Positions 1 through 8,012 of a stretch of DNA of 64,000 nucleotides are shown piece by piece. A model generated the notes under the pieces. The model was given only the letters and a program-made list of their open reading frames with translations, was not told the origin of the DNA and ran no database searches. The stretch comes from Flavobacterium caeni (GTDB lineage Bacteria > Bacteroidota > Bacteroidia > Flavobacteriales > Flavobacteriaceae): NCBI RefSeq assembly GCF_900101895.1, contig NZ_FMVF01000015.1:35565-99564 (forward strand), given 5' to 3'. Within the stretch, counting starts at the first letter, position 1; the number at the start of each line of letters is the position of its first letter. Made by a program: the position numbers and the translations under genes.

Positions 1-1069
1 GGATGTAATAAAATATTCCCGCGATCACCGCCGATACAGGAATCGTCAGGATCCAAGCCCAAAGCAGGTTGATCGTGACACCCCAACGAACGGCCGAGAC
101 GCGCTTGGTGATCCCCACCCCGATGATACTACCGGTAATGGTATGTGTGGTCGAAACGGGCACCCCGAAATGTTCGGTCAAATACAACGTCACGGCACCC
201 GAGGTTTCGGCGGCCACGCCTTCGAGCGGAGTTACCTTGGTGATTTTCGAACCCATCGTCTTGACGATTTTCCATCCGCCCGACAAGGTTCCGAGCGCGA
301 TCACGACAAAACTCGCCAGCGGCACCCACCACCAGAATTCGTCGTTGACGAATAATTTAAAACGGTCGGCAGAATCGGCGGCCACATAGACAGGATCGGC
401 CATATCCATTTTGTAGCAAATGACGGCCGCACCAATGATACCCATGACTTTTTGCGCATCGTTACCGCCATGGCCCAAGCTGAACATCGCCGACGAAACG
501 AGCTGCAATCGCTTGAACCAGCGGTCGGCCTTGGATGGGTTGGCCTTTCGGCAAATCCACATGATGGCCACGGTGATAAAATAAGCGATGATCAAACCCA
601 GCAACGGCGCCAAAAAGATGAACATGAACGTCGGGATGACCTTGGCGTAGTTGATGACGTCGACTTCCTTGCCGTCTACGATGGCCGACAAAGCCCCAGC
701 GTGCGCCAGTGCCGCGCCCATGAATCCGCCGAGCAAGGTGTGCGACGAAGACGACGGAATACCGAGCTTCCAGGTCAATAGGTTCCAGATGATGGCCGCG
801 ATGAGTCCGGCCAGGATCACGTCGAGCGTAATGAAATGTTCCTCGACCGACTTGGCGATGGTATTACCGATCTTGAATTCGCCGATGATGAACTTGGAGA
901 TGAAGTAAGCCGCGAAGTTGAACACGGCCGCCCACAAAACAGCCTGGAACGGCGTGAGCACCTTGGTGGCGACAATGGTGGCTATCGAGTTGGCCGCGTC
1001 GTGGAATCCGTTGATGTAGTCGAATACGAGCGCCAGTACGATGATGATGATGAGCAACGTAAAATCCAT
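1..1069 (-). CDS. PiT-family inorganic phosphate transporter (3' end outside window)
   Basis: Low-affinity inorganic phosphate permease of the inner membrane. The reading frame starts at the ATG at 1069 and stays open to the window edge, so about 356 codons are present and the C-terminus is missing. The N-terminus begins with a hydrophobic helix (MDFTLLIIIIVLALVFDYIN) followed directly by GFHDAANSIATIVATK, the PiT signature that is normally duplicated in the two halves of the protein. It lies 12 bases downstream of the DUF47 gene on the same strand, the usual partner, and both probably share the promoter near 1749-1782. The family call is firm; the substrate is inferred from the family. Confidence 0.93.
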   Translation of the reverse strand, partial: MDFTLLIIIIVLALVFDYINGFHDAANSIATIVATKVLTPFQAVLWAAVFNFAAYFISKFIIGEFKIGNTIAKSVEEHFITLDVILAGLIAAIIWNLLTWKLGIPSSSSHTLLGGFMGAALAHAGALSAIVDGKEVDVINYAKVIPTFMFIFLAPLLGLIIAYFITVAIMWICRKANPSKADRWFKRLQLVSSAMFSLGHGGNDAQKVMGIIGAAVICYKMDMADPVYVAADSADRFKLFVNDEFWWWVPLASFVVIALGTLSGGWKIVKTMGSKITKVTPLEGVAAETSGAVTLYLTEHFGVPVSTTHTITGSIIGVGITKRVSAVRWGVTINLLWAWILTIPVSAVIAGIFYYI

Positions 1070-1081
1070 AGTGTCGCGGGG

Positions 1082-1729
1082 TTACGAATGCTTGACCGAA
1101 ATTTGTTCGAGTACGTTCGATACGCTCTTACACTTGTCTGATGCCGATTCGAGCGCCGACAATACCTCTTTGTATTTGATGATGTTCTTGGCGTCGGTCT
1201 CGTTCTCGAAAATATCGGCGACCGCTTTGTCGAATACGGTATCGGCCTTGCTTTCGAGCTTGTTGATTTTCTTGCACACCTCGGCGATGCGTTTGTGTCC
1301 GTTGTCCAAATCTTTCAAATGCTTGATGGCCTGCGCGATAAGCTGGCAAGCTTCAAGGTTAATTTCGGTGAGTTTGCGGATCGACTTGGTGATTTTTTCG
1401 ACCTGGTACAAACGCATACGACTGGCCGCCCCGTGCATGTAATCGGCCACGTTGTCGATCGATTTGATCAAAGAGTGGATGTCTTCGCGGTCAAACGGCG
1501 TAATGAAGTTACGGCTGAGTTCGAGGTGGGTCGTGTGCGTGATCTCTTCAATCTTGGCTTCGAGCTCCTCGATTTTCATGAAATAGTCTTCACGTTCGGT
1601 TTTTGGTACGTTGATGGCTTCGTGCAGCGTTTCGGCGAGCAATGTCAGGTTGGCCGACGCCTGTTCGAAAAGCGGGAAAAACTTCTTGTCTTTGGGTACT
1701 AAAAACTGGAAGATGCTGTTTAGGTTCAT
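1082..1729 (-). CDS. DUF47 / PhoU-like phosphate transport regulator
   Basis: A 215-residue cytoplasmic, mostly helical protein of the DUF47 (PhoU-like) family, normally encoded next to PiT permeases and thought to regulate them. The start chosen is the ATG at 1729 (MNLNSIFQFLVPKDKKFFPL), because the longer frame from 1765 would run through the probable promoter. DUF47 features seen are the N-terminal F..L.P.D..FF..F, the HEAIN and ITH segments, and long amphipathic helices. The PiT gene follows 12 bases downstream. A -7 element TACCTTTG (complement of 1749-1756) and an 11-base-spaced pair of TTAA-type hexamers just upstream suggest phosphate-starvation control; that part is inference. Confidence 0.9.
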   Translation of the reverse strand: MNLNSIFQFLVPKDKKFFPLFEQASANLTLLAETLHEAINVPKTEREDYFMKIEELEAKIEEITHTTHLELSRNFITPFDREDIHSLIKSIDNVADYMHGAASRMRLYQVEKITKSIRKLTEINLEACQLIAQAIKHLKDLDNGHKRIAEVCKKINKLESKADTVFDKAVADIFENETDAKNIIKYKEVLSALESASDKCKSVSNVLEQISVKHS

Positions 1730-1748
1730 GTTGTCTTTTTTGATGGTG

Positions 1749-1782
1749 CAAAGGTAGGCTTTCAATGTTAAGAGAACATTAA
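1749..1782 (-). promoter_or_regulatory. Promoter with Pho-box-like direct repeat for the DUF47-PiT operon
   Basis: Read on the minus strand, TTAATG (1782-1777) and TTAACA (1771-1766) are direct repeats spaced 11 bases. Nine bases later comes TACCTTTG (1756-1749), a perfect match to the Bacteroidota -7 box TAnnTTTG. There is no TTG at the usual -33 distance. The 11-base phasing of TTAACA-like hexamers resembles PhoP/PhoB boxes of other bacteria. The start codon is 20 bases downstream of the -7 box. Confidence 0.55.
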
Positions 1783-1804
1783 GTTTTGATTCGATTGCGG
1801 GGAG

Positions 1805-1930
1805 CGGTTTTTTGGGTGCTGTGGATTGCGGTTGCCGGGGTTTGGGTTGGGGATGCTGAATTTATTTCAGCATCTAGGCCCAGACCCTGAAATAAATTCA
1901 GGGTCCCCACCACCCCAACCACTCCAAAAA
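1805..1930. repeat. Compound palindrome (dispersed repeat type)
   Basis: Two palindromes lie back to back: 1851-1875 (GATGCTGAA...TTTCAGCATC) and 1883-1906 (ACCCTGAA...TTCAGGGT). Their cores are inverted copies of each other. They are framed by GGTTGGGG (about 1845-1852) and CCCCAACC (about 1913-1920) and, further out, by T-rich and A-rich arms, so the whole block can fold into one large hairpin. The first palindrome is clearly related to the pair at 63310-63405, indicating a dispersed element. The segment lies between the DUF47 operon and the carboxylase gene, which are divergently transcribed. Confidence 0.75.
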
Positions 1931-2018
1931 AATACAGTCCCAAAAATCGCAAACGTTTTCGTAAATTAGCCCCGCAACTAACAAACCGATTTCCTAACTT
2001 CGGCCCAAACCACGATTT

Positions 2019-3647
2019 ATGGATCTGAACTTCAATAAAAACGAAGACCACAACAAACTTTTACGCTCCGAACTCAAACAAAAACTGGCCAAAGTCAAAC
2101 TCGGCGGCGGCGCCAAACGCATCGAAAAACTCCATGCCGAAGGCAAGATGACCGCGCGCGAACGCATCGACTATCTTTTAGACGACAAAGCCAAAAGCAT
2201 CGAAATAGCAGCATTTGCCGGCGAAGGCATGTATGCCGAACACGGCGGTTGTCCATCAGGCGGCGTGGTCGTCAAGATCGGCTACATCCGCGGCAAGCAA
2301 TGTATCGTCGTGGCCAACGACGCCACGGTCAAGGCCGGCGCCTGGTTCCCCATCACGGGTAAAAAGAACCTGCGCGCGCAGGAAATAGCCATGGAAAACC
2401 GTCTCCCTATTATTTATTTGGTCGATTCTGCGGGCGTGTATCTCCCGATGCAGGACGAGATTTTCCCCGACAAGGAAAACTTCGGCCGTATCTTTCGCAA
2501 CAACGCCATCATGAGCAGCCGCGGCATCACGCAAATCGCGGCCGTCATGGGCTCGTGCGTGGCGGGCGGTGCCTATTTGCCCATCATGAGCGACGAGGCG
2601 CTGATTGTCGACAAAACGGGAAGCATCTTTTTGGCCGGAAGTTACCTGGTCAAGGCGGCCATCGGCGAGTCGATCGACAACGAAACTTTGGGCGGTGCGA
2701 CGACACATTGCGAAATTTCGGGCGTGACCGATTACAAAGCCAAAGACGACAAAGACGCACTCGATACCATCAAGAACATCGTAGACAAGATCGGCGATTT
2801 CGACAAGGCGGGCTACAGCCGCGTCAAACCCGAAAAACCCAAACTCGACGAAAAGGAAATATTCGGCATCCTGCCCAAGGCGCGTACCGAGCAATACGAC
2901 ATGATGGACATCATCGCGCGACTGGTCGACAATTCCGAATTCGAAGAATACAAGGCAGGTTACGGCCAAACCATCATCACCGGCTATGCGCGTATCGACG
3001 GCTGGGCGGTCGGTATAGTGGCCAACCAGCGCAAGGTCGTCAAATCTAAAAAAGGCGAAATGCAGTTCGGCGGCGTGATCTATTCGGATTCGGCGGACAA
3101 AGCCACACGGTTCATCGCCAATTGCAACCAAAAGAAAATCCCGCTCGTTTTTTTACAGGACGTAACAGGCTTCATGGTTGGCTCGAAATCGGAACACGGC
3201 GGCATCATCAAAGACGGTGCGAAAATGGTCAACGCCGTATCGAATTCCGTCGTACCGAAATTTACCGTCGTCGTGGGCAACTCGTATGGCGCAGGCAATT
3301 ATGCGATGTGCGGCAAGGCCTACGACCCAAGATTGATTTTTGCCTGGCCAAGCGCCGAAATGGCCGTGATGGGCGGTACGCAGGCGGCCAAGGTGCTCAT
3401 GCAAATCGAAGCATCGGCGCTCAAGTCAAAGGGCGAGCAAATCGATGCCGAAAAAGAAACCGAACTGTTCAACAAGATCAAGGCGCGTTACGACGAGCAG
3501 GTCTCTCCTTATTATGCGGCGGCCCGGATTTGGACCGATGCGATCGTCGATCCGCTCGAAACACGTACCTGGATTTCGATGGGCATCGAAGCGGCCAACC
3601 ACGCCCCTATCGAAAAACCGTTCAATTTGGGTGTGATCCAGGTGTAA
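2019..3647 (+). CDS. Acyl-CoA carboxylase carboxyltransferase subunit (methylcrotonyl/propionyl-CoA type)
   Basis: Carboxyltransferase (beta) subunit of a biotin-dependent acyl-CoA carboxylase: it moves the carboxyl group from carboxybiotin to an acyl-CoA in branched-chain amino acid or propionate metabolism. The 542 residues are full length for the crotonase-like carboxyltransferase fold. The N-half carries GGAKRIEKLHAEGKMTARER and the oxyanion-type SCVAGGAYLP; the C-half carries DVTGFMVGSKSEHGGIIKDG and GNSYGAGNYAMCGKAYDPR. AHCEISGVTDY-like spacing and overall pattern favour the methylcrotonyl-CoA type, but substrate cannot be fixed from sequence alone. No biotin carboxylase or biotin carrier gene is adjacent. 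A TAACTTCG box (1995-2002) precedes the ATG by 16 bases. Confidence 0.9.
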   Translation: MDLNFNKNEDHNKLLRSELKQKLAKVKLGGGAKRIEKLHAEGKMTARERIDYLLDDKAKSIEIAAFAGEGMYAEHGGCPSGGVVVKIGYIRGKQCIVVANDATVKAGAWFPITGKKNLRAQEIAMENRLPIIYLVDSAGVYLPMQDEIFPDKENFGRIFRNNAIMSSRGITQIAAVMGSCVAGGAYLPIMSDEALIVDKTGSIFLAGSYLVKAAIGESIDNETLGGATTHCEISGVTDYKAKDDKDALDTIKNIVDKIGDFDKAGYSRVKPEKPKLDEKEIFGILPKARTEQYDMMDIIARLVDNSEFEEYKAGYGQTIITGYARIDGWAVGIVANQRKVVKSKKGEMQFGGVIYSDSADKATRFIANCNQKKIPLVFLQDVTGFMVGSKSEHGGIIKDGAKMVNAVSNSVVPKFTVVVGNSYGAGNYAMCGKAYDPRLIFAWPSAEMAVMGGTQAAKVLMQIEASALKSKGEQIDAEKETELFNKIKARYDEQVSPYYAAARIWTDAIVDPLETRTWISMGIEAANHAPIEKPFNLGVIQV

Positions 3648-3686
3648 CCAAAATCGTATCTTCGCAACCAATCGCAAAGATTTCCC

Positions 3687-5294
3687 ATGAACAGATTTGT
3701 CTTGTTGCTTTTGTTGGTTGGTTTTCAGGCCAGCGCCCAGCATTTTACGCGTAAAGATTCGTTGCGCGGCAGCTTACGTACAGAACGCACCTGTTTTGAC
3801 GTGCAGCGTTATGATTTGAACCTGCGCATCGACCCCGGCCAAAGATCGATCGTGGGCTACAACGACATTTCGTTCAAAGTAATTGAAAACACCCGACGCA
3901 TCCAGATCGATCTGTTCGCCAACATGTCGGTCGACAGCATTGTGTTTGGTACGCAAAAACTCGCCTACCACCGCGAGTTCGACGCGGTTTTTATCGACTT
4001 CGACCATTCGCTTGAAAAAAATACGCTGCAAAAAATCCGGTTTTACTATTCGGGCAAACCAATCGTGGCCGCGCGCGCACCTTGGGACGGCGGATTCGTA
4101 TTCAGCGACGACGATGGCAAACCATGGATTGGCGTGGCCGTACAAGGCATTGGCGCGAGTTTGTGGTACCCGGTCAAGGATACCCAAACCGACGAACCCG
4201 ACCAAGGCGCATCAATCAAAGTCGCCGTTCCCAACGGACTCATGAATGTGTCCAACGGACGTTTCCTCGGAAGTGAAGATTTGAACGACGGCTATACGCG
4301 TTGGGATTGGGAAGTCAAGAATCCGATCAATACCTACGACATTACCGTCAACATTGCCGACTATGTGCATTTGCACGACCAACATAACGGGCTCGACCTC
4401 GATTATTACGTATTGCGTCGCAACGAGCAAAAAGCCAAGGCGCATTTTGAAGAAGTCAAACCCATGATGGATTGTTTCCAGTCTAAATTTGGACCCTATC
4501 CTTTTGCCAACGACGGCTACAAGTTGGTCGAAACGCCGTATCTGGGTATGGAACACCAAAGCGCCGTGGCCTATGGCAACCGATTTTTAAAGGGCTATAT
4601 GGGCAACGATTTGTCGGGAACGGGCGTTGGTTTGTTGTTCGACTTCATCACGATACACGAATCGGGGCACGAATGGTTCGGCAACAGCATCACCAGCGCC
4701 GATGTGGCCGACATGTGGATCCACGAAGGGTTCACGTGCTATTCCGAATCGGTGTTCCTCGAGTGTAATTTCGGTAAGGAAAAGGCCTACACCTACATCA
4801 ACGGGCTCAAGCGAAATGTAGACAACGACAAGCCCATCATCGGGCAGTATGGCGTTTGCAACGAAGGTTCGGGCGATATGTATTACAAAGGCGCGCTGAT
4901 GTTGCATACCATACGCCACATCATCAACGACGATCAAAAGTGGTGGAAGCTGATCCTCGATTTTTCGAATACATTCAAACACCAAATTATTGTCCACCAA
5001 ACCGTCGTCGATTTTTTCAATGCGCAAACCGGACTCGATTTGACGCCCGTGTTTGACCAATACCTGCGCCACAAAAACATCCCGACCTTCGAATGGCGCA
5101 TCAAATCGAAAAAACTGGAGTACCGTTGGGTGGCCGATGTTTCGAATTTTGACATGCCGGTCGACGTTATCGTTAACGGAAAAACCGTTCGGCTCAAACC
5201 TACCACGCAATGGCAACGTTCCGCGATCAAGGTCAGGAAAAAAGCCGATGTGGCGGTGGCTGTCGATCGTTTCTTTGTGAATACGGCCCACTAG
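3687..5294 (+). CDS. M1-family metallopeptidase (aminopeptidase), exported
   Basis: Zinc aminopeptidase-like protein of 535 residues. An N-terminal signal peptide (MNRFVLLLLLVGFQASAQ) predicts export. It is followed by the M1 N-terminal beta domain, then the substrate-binding GMEHQSAVAYG (in place of GAMEN) and the zinc motif HESGHEWFGN with the third ligand E in WIHEGFTCYSE, so all catalytic zinc ligands are present. The C-terminal helical domain of large M1 enzymes is absent, as in many bacterial short forms. A TATCTTCG -7-like box lies at 3657-3664, 22 bases before the ATG. The gene is 39 bases after the carboxyltransferase and could also be read from it. The physiological substrate is unknown. 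Confidence 0.92.
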   Translation: MNRFVLLLLLVGFQASAQHFTRKDSLRGSLRTERTCFDVQRYDLNLRIDPGQRSIVGYNDISFKVIENTRRIQIDLFANMSVDSIVFGTQKLAYHREFDAVFIDFDHSLEKNTLQKIRFYYSGKPIVAARAPWDGGFVFSDDDGKPWIGVAVQGIGASLWYPVKDTQTDEPDQGASIKVAVPNGLMNVSNGRFLGSEDLNDGYTRWDWEVKNPINTYDITVNIADYVHLHDQHNGLDLDYYVLRRNEQKAKAHFEEVKPMMDCFQSKFGPYPFANDGYKLVETPYLGMEHQSAVAYGNRFLKGYMGNDLSGTGVGLLFDFITIHESGHEWFGNSITSADVADMWIHEGFTCYSESVFLECNFGKEKAYTYINGLKRNVDNDKPIIGQYGVCNEGSGDMYYKGALMLHTIRHIINDDQKWWKLILDFSNTFKHQIIVHQTVVDFFNAQTGLDLTPVFDQYLRHKNIPTFEWRIKSKKLEYRWVADVSNFDMPVDVIVNGKTVRLKPTTQWQRSAIKVRKKADVAVAVDRFFVNTAH

Positions 5295-5373
5295 TCGGTT
5301 TAATTTAACGCAGAAAATTCACATAATATATTAATTATCCGTAATTTAGTTTGAATTTTAAAATCAAACAATC

Positions 5374-5796
5374 ATGGATAACGTTAAAAAATGGAACAAA
5401 TGGGCCAACGCCCATACCAATTATCCGCTCGACTTCTTGCGGATCGCGTTGGGGATTTTCTTGATTCTAAAAGGAGCCTCATTCATCACCAACACGGCTT
5501 ACCTCGACAACATCCTGTCGTCGGTCAGTTATTTCCCCGGAGGGATGCTGACCTTTCACTACATTGCGGCGGCGCACATCATGGGCGGGATCATGATTGC
5601 CGTAGGACTGCTCACGCGCTGGGCCATCATCGCACAGTTGCCGATTTTGTTCGGCGCGGTGATCATCAATTTTATCGGGGATTTCAGTTTGCGCAACCTG
5701 ATGCTGTCGCTTGTCGTGCTCGCGGTGTGTCTGTTCTTCCTGTTTTACGGAAGCGGCAAACATTCGGCCGACTATTTTTTCAAGATGCAACAATGA
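5374..5796 (+). CDS. DoxX-family membrane protein
   Basis: A 140-residue integral membrane protein with four predicted hydrophobic segments (around residues 20-38, 55-78, 84-105 and 110-130). The pattern LDFLRIALGIFLILKGASFI near the N-terminus and the GGIMIAVGLLTRWA region match the DoxX/DoxD-like family, whose members are often linked to redox or envelope functions without a firm biochemical role. It has its own TAATTTAG -7-like element at 5342-5349 and ends 18 bases before a strong terminator, so it looks monocistronic. The function is otherwise unknown. Confidence 0.8.
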   Translation: MDNVKKWNKWANAHTNYPLDFLRIALGIFLILKGASFITNTAYLDNILSSVSYFPGGMLTFHYIAAAHIMGGIMIAVGLLTRWAIIAQLPILFGAVIINFIGDFSLRNLMLSLVVLAVCLFFLFYGSGKHSADYFFKMQQ

Positions 5797-5803
5797 CGGA
5801 AAC

Positions 5804-5841
5804 GCAAAAAAACAACGCCTCGTAATCGAGGCGTTTTTTTA
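5804..5841. terminator. Bidirectional intrinsic terminator between doxX and menE
   Basis: Stem AACGCCTCG (5814-5822) and CGAGGCGTT (5827-5835) with a TAAT loop, an A-run on the left and a T-run on the right. It lies between convergent genes and can serve both. Confidence 0.9.
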
Positions 5842-6900
5842 TGTATTCAAGGCTTGCAAAACGGTTTCCTTTCGCATGATTTTGCCGGTCTCGGTTTCCT
5901 TGAATCGGGCCACATAGATTACCTCCTTGGGTTTCTCGTACTTATCGAGGTCGTCGAACGACAATGAAGTTTGCGGTTCACCTTCGATGAACAACACCAG
6001 CTTTTGCCCTAGCTTTTCGTCGGGTACGCCGGACACAAAAAAACGTGCGTTGACAGACCCCGCCAATTTGTCTTCGATTTGCTCTGGAATCAACTTGATG
6101 CCGCCGCTGTTGATCACGTTGTCAAAACGCCCCAAGAACTGGAACTGGTTTTCGTTGACCAATTTCACGAGGTCGTTGGTCACGATAATGCCGGACGAAA
6201 TGCGCGGCGCGTGGATCACCAGGCAGTTGTTGTCGTCGTAGGACAAAGTCACGTTGGGCAATACCGTGAAGGCCTTCTCGCCTATTCTCTTGGCCGCGAT
6301 ATGGGTGATGGTTTCGGTCATGCCGTAGGTTTCCCATACTTCGGTGGGTAATTTCCTGAGTTCCTTTTCGAGCGACTTGCTGATGCCCACACCGCCCACG
6401 ATCAACTTTTTGGTTTTCCTGAGCTTGTCGAGCGACTGTTGCGCCTGCAACGGCACCATGGCCACAAAATCGTAGGATTGGTCATTGTTGGCGGCGAACG
6501 GCTTGGCGCTTGGTTCGACAAAATCGGTATCGAGCCCGAGCACAAACGCACGCACAAGCATCATCTTGCCCGCGATGTATTTGACAGGCAAACAATGCAT
6601 GATGCGGTCGCCGGGTTGCAAGTCAAAGAAATCACCCGTGGCCAGCGCCGAATTGACCATCGCCTGTTTGTCGATGCGGATTTGTTTGGGTTTGCCCGTC
6701 GTACCCGAAGTCGTCATTTCTACATAAGGCAAGTCGTCGAACCAATCGAGGATGAAATGCCCCACCGGTTTTTCAAAATCGTCGCCTTCCTTGATGAAGC
6801 TGTAGGCCACGCGGCACAAATCGTCTTTGTCCAGATGAAAGCCATTGAGCTTAAAGCCCGTGTGGACGTTGTGGTAAGTCGGGATCGCCAGGGTTTCCAT
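5839..6900 (-). CDS. menE: o-succinylbenzoate-CoA ligase, MenE
   Basis: AMP-forming ligase of menaquinone biosynthesis that activates o-succinylbenzoate with CoA. The 353 residues match the short Bacteroidota MenE form. The AMP-binding P-loop TTSGTTGKPKQIRID lies near residue 63, the A5-type ETYGMTETITHIAAKR near residue 195, the RFDNVINSGGIKL hinge near 258 and the catalytic-lysine segment ETGKIMRKE at the C-terminus. The ATG at 6900 lies inside the end of the CPBP gene (overlap 6851-6900), so the two genes are probably co-transcribed, CPBP first. Other menaquinone genes are not in the window. Confidence 0.87.
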   Translation of the reverse strand: METLAIPTYHNVHTGFKLNGFHLDKDDLCRVAYSFIKEGDDFEKPVGHFILDWFDDLPYVEMTTSGTTGKPKQIRIDKQAMVNSALATGDFFDLQPGDRIMHCLPVKYIAGKMMLVRAFVLGLDTDFVEPSAKPFAANNDQSYDFVAMVPLQAQQSLDKLRKTKKLIVGGVGISKSLEKELRKLPTEVWETYGMTETITHIAAKRIGEKAFTVLPNVTLSYDDNNCLVIHAPRISSGIIVTNDLVKLVNENQFQFLGRFDNVINSGGIKLIPEQIEDKLAGSVNARFFVSGVPDEKLGQKLVLFIEGEPQTSLSFDDLDKYEKPKEVIYVARFKETETGKIMRKETVLQALNT

Positions 6901-7852
6901 GATCGGCTGTATTTACGGTTGAAATCGGTTGCAGTTTTCCGGTAAGTTTGGGCCACCAGTCGCGCCAACCGTAGCGCCTACTAAAGATAAACAAAAGAAT
7001 CGGGAAAACCACCACCACAGGCAAAAGAACATCTAAAGTGGCGTCGGGTTCGGCGGTGCTCTTGAACACAGAATAGGTCTGGAACGCCGTCCAGTCTGAA
7101 GTGACGAGCAAAGCCGTCAGCAAATTGTTGGCCGCGTGGAACCCGAGCGCGAGCTCCAGCCCGTCGTCCATGAGCGTCAGTATGCCCAGAAAAAAACCTG
7201 TGCCGATGTAGTACACCATGACAATGTAGCCCATCTTGCCGACCTCTGGATTCATCAGGTGCATCCCTCCGAACAGTACCGACGTAACCAACAACGGCAC
7301 CCATCGGTTGCCCGCCATGAGGCCGATGCCTTGCATGAGGTACCCGCGAAAAAGGTATTCCTCGGCCGAGGTCTGGATGGGGATCATCAGGGTCGCGATG
7401 ACCAACAAAATCAGGAACGGAACCGGTTTGAACGCCACCACAAAATCTTCGGGATAGGCCCAGTACAGCGCCAAGGTCGATACGACGCTAAAAGTGGCCC
7501 AAACCCCGAACGCAAAAAAGATGCGCTTCCAATCGACTTGTGGCCGCGCCGTGGTGAGCGACAGGAACGATTGCTTGTGTACCAATTTGACCACGAGAAA
7601 AATCGCGAGCATCGTGGCCACAAACGTGAGCAGCACCAGGAACAGCGACAAATTGGGCTCGAGTACCGACATGATCTTGGCCGGATCGATGTTGATGCCC
7701 GTACCGTCGGCCATCGACTTGGCCAAAACGGCCACCGTAAACGGAATTTGCCCGATGACATAGCCCAGGGCAATAATCACGATGCCCAAAAAATACCTGA
7801 CAAAATAGTCGCCCGAACCCATGTTCGGCTTGCGCGCTTGTTCTATAAACAT
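6851..7852 (-). CDS. CPBP-family intramembrane glutamic protease
   Basis: A 333-residue multi-pass membrane protein. The CPBP (Rce1/ABI) active-site motifs are all visible: SAEEYLFRGYLMQG (EExxxR), a conserved H in FGGMHLMNPE and another in GFHAANN. The family cleaves membrane-embedded substrates or acts in bacteriocin self-immunity; the target here is unknown. The ATG at 7852 (MFIEQARKPNMGSGDYF) is chosen because the frame can be extended upstream to 8248 only by running antisense into the TonB-receptor-like gene. The C-terminal 50 bases overlap menE. It is divergent from the outer-membrane barrel gene with 160 bases between start codons. Confidence 0.85.
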   Translation of the reverse strand: MFIEQARKPNMGSGDYFVRYFLGIVIIALGYVIGQIPFTVAVLAKSMADGTGINIDPAKIMSVLEPNLSLFLVLLTFVATMLAIFLVVKLVHKQSFLSLTTARPQVDWKRIFFAFGVWATFSVVSTLALYWAYPEDFVVAFKPVPFLILLVIATLMIPIQTSAEEYLFRGYLMQGIGLMAGNRWVPLLVTSVLFGGMHLMNPEVGKMGYIVMVYYIGTGFFLGILTLMDDGLELALGFHAANNLLTALLVTSDWTAFQTYSVFKSTAEPDATLDVLLPVVVVFPILLFIFSRRYGWRDWWPKLTGKLQPISTVNTADHGNPGDPDLPQRPHGL

Positions 7853-7957
7853 CTTTGTTTTCGTTTTAGTTGGCCTAAATTTAGCCATTTTTTTGCATCG
7901 GGCGTGGCTTTCACCGCTATTTGAATCGGTTTCACCGCATTTAACAAACCTTTGTGA

Positions 7958-7986
7958 TTTGGCGCTTAAACCAAAAACTATTTTTG
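7958..7986 (+). promoter_or_regulatory. Bacteroidota-type promoter of the outer-membrane barrel gene
   Basis: TTTG at 7958-7961 and TATTTTTG at 7979-7986, separated by 17 bases, match the TTG/TAnnTTTG consensus. The start codon at 8013 leaves a short leader of roughly 20 bases. Confidence 0.6.
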
Positions 7987-8012
7987 CTTTCTCAACGCCC
8001 AAAAAAAACCAC

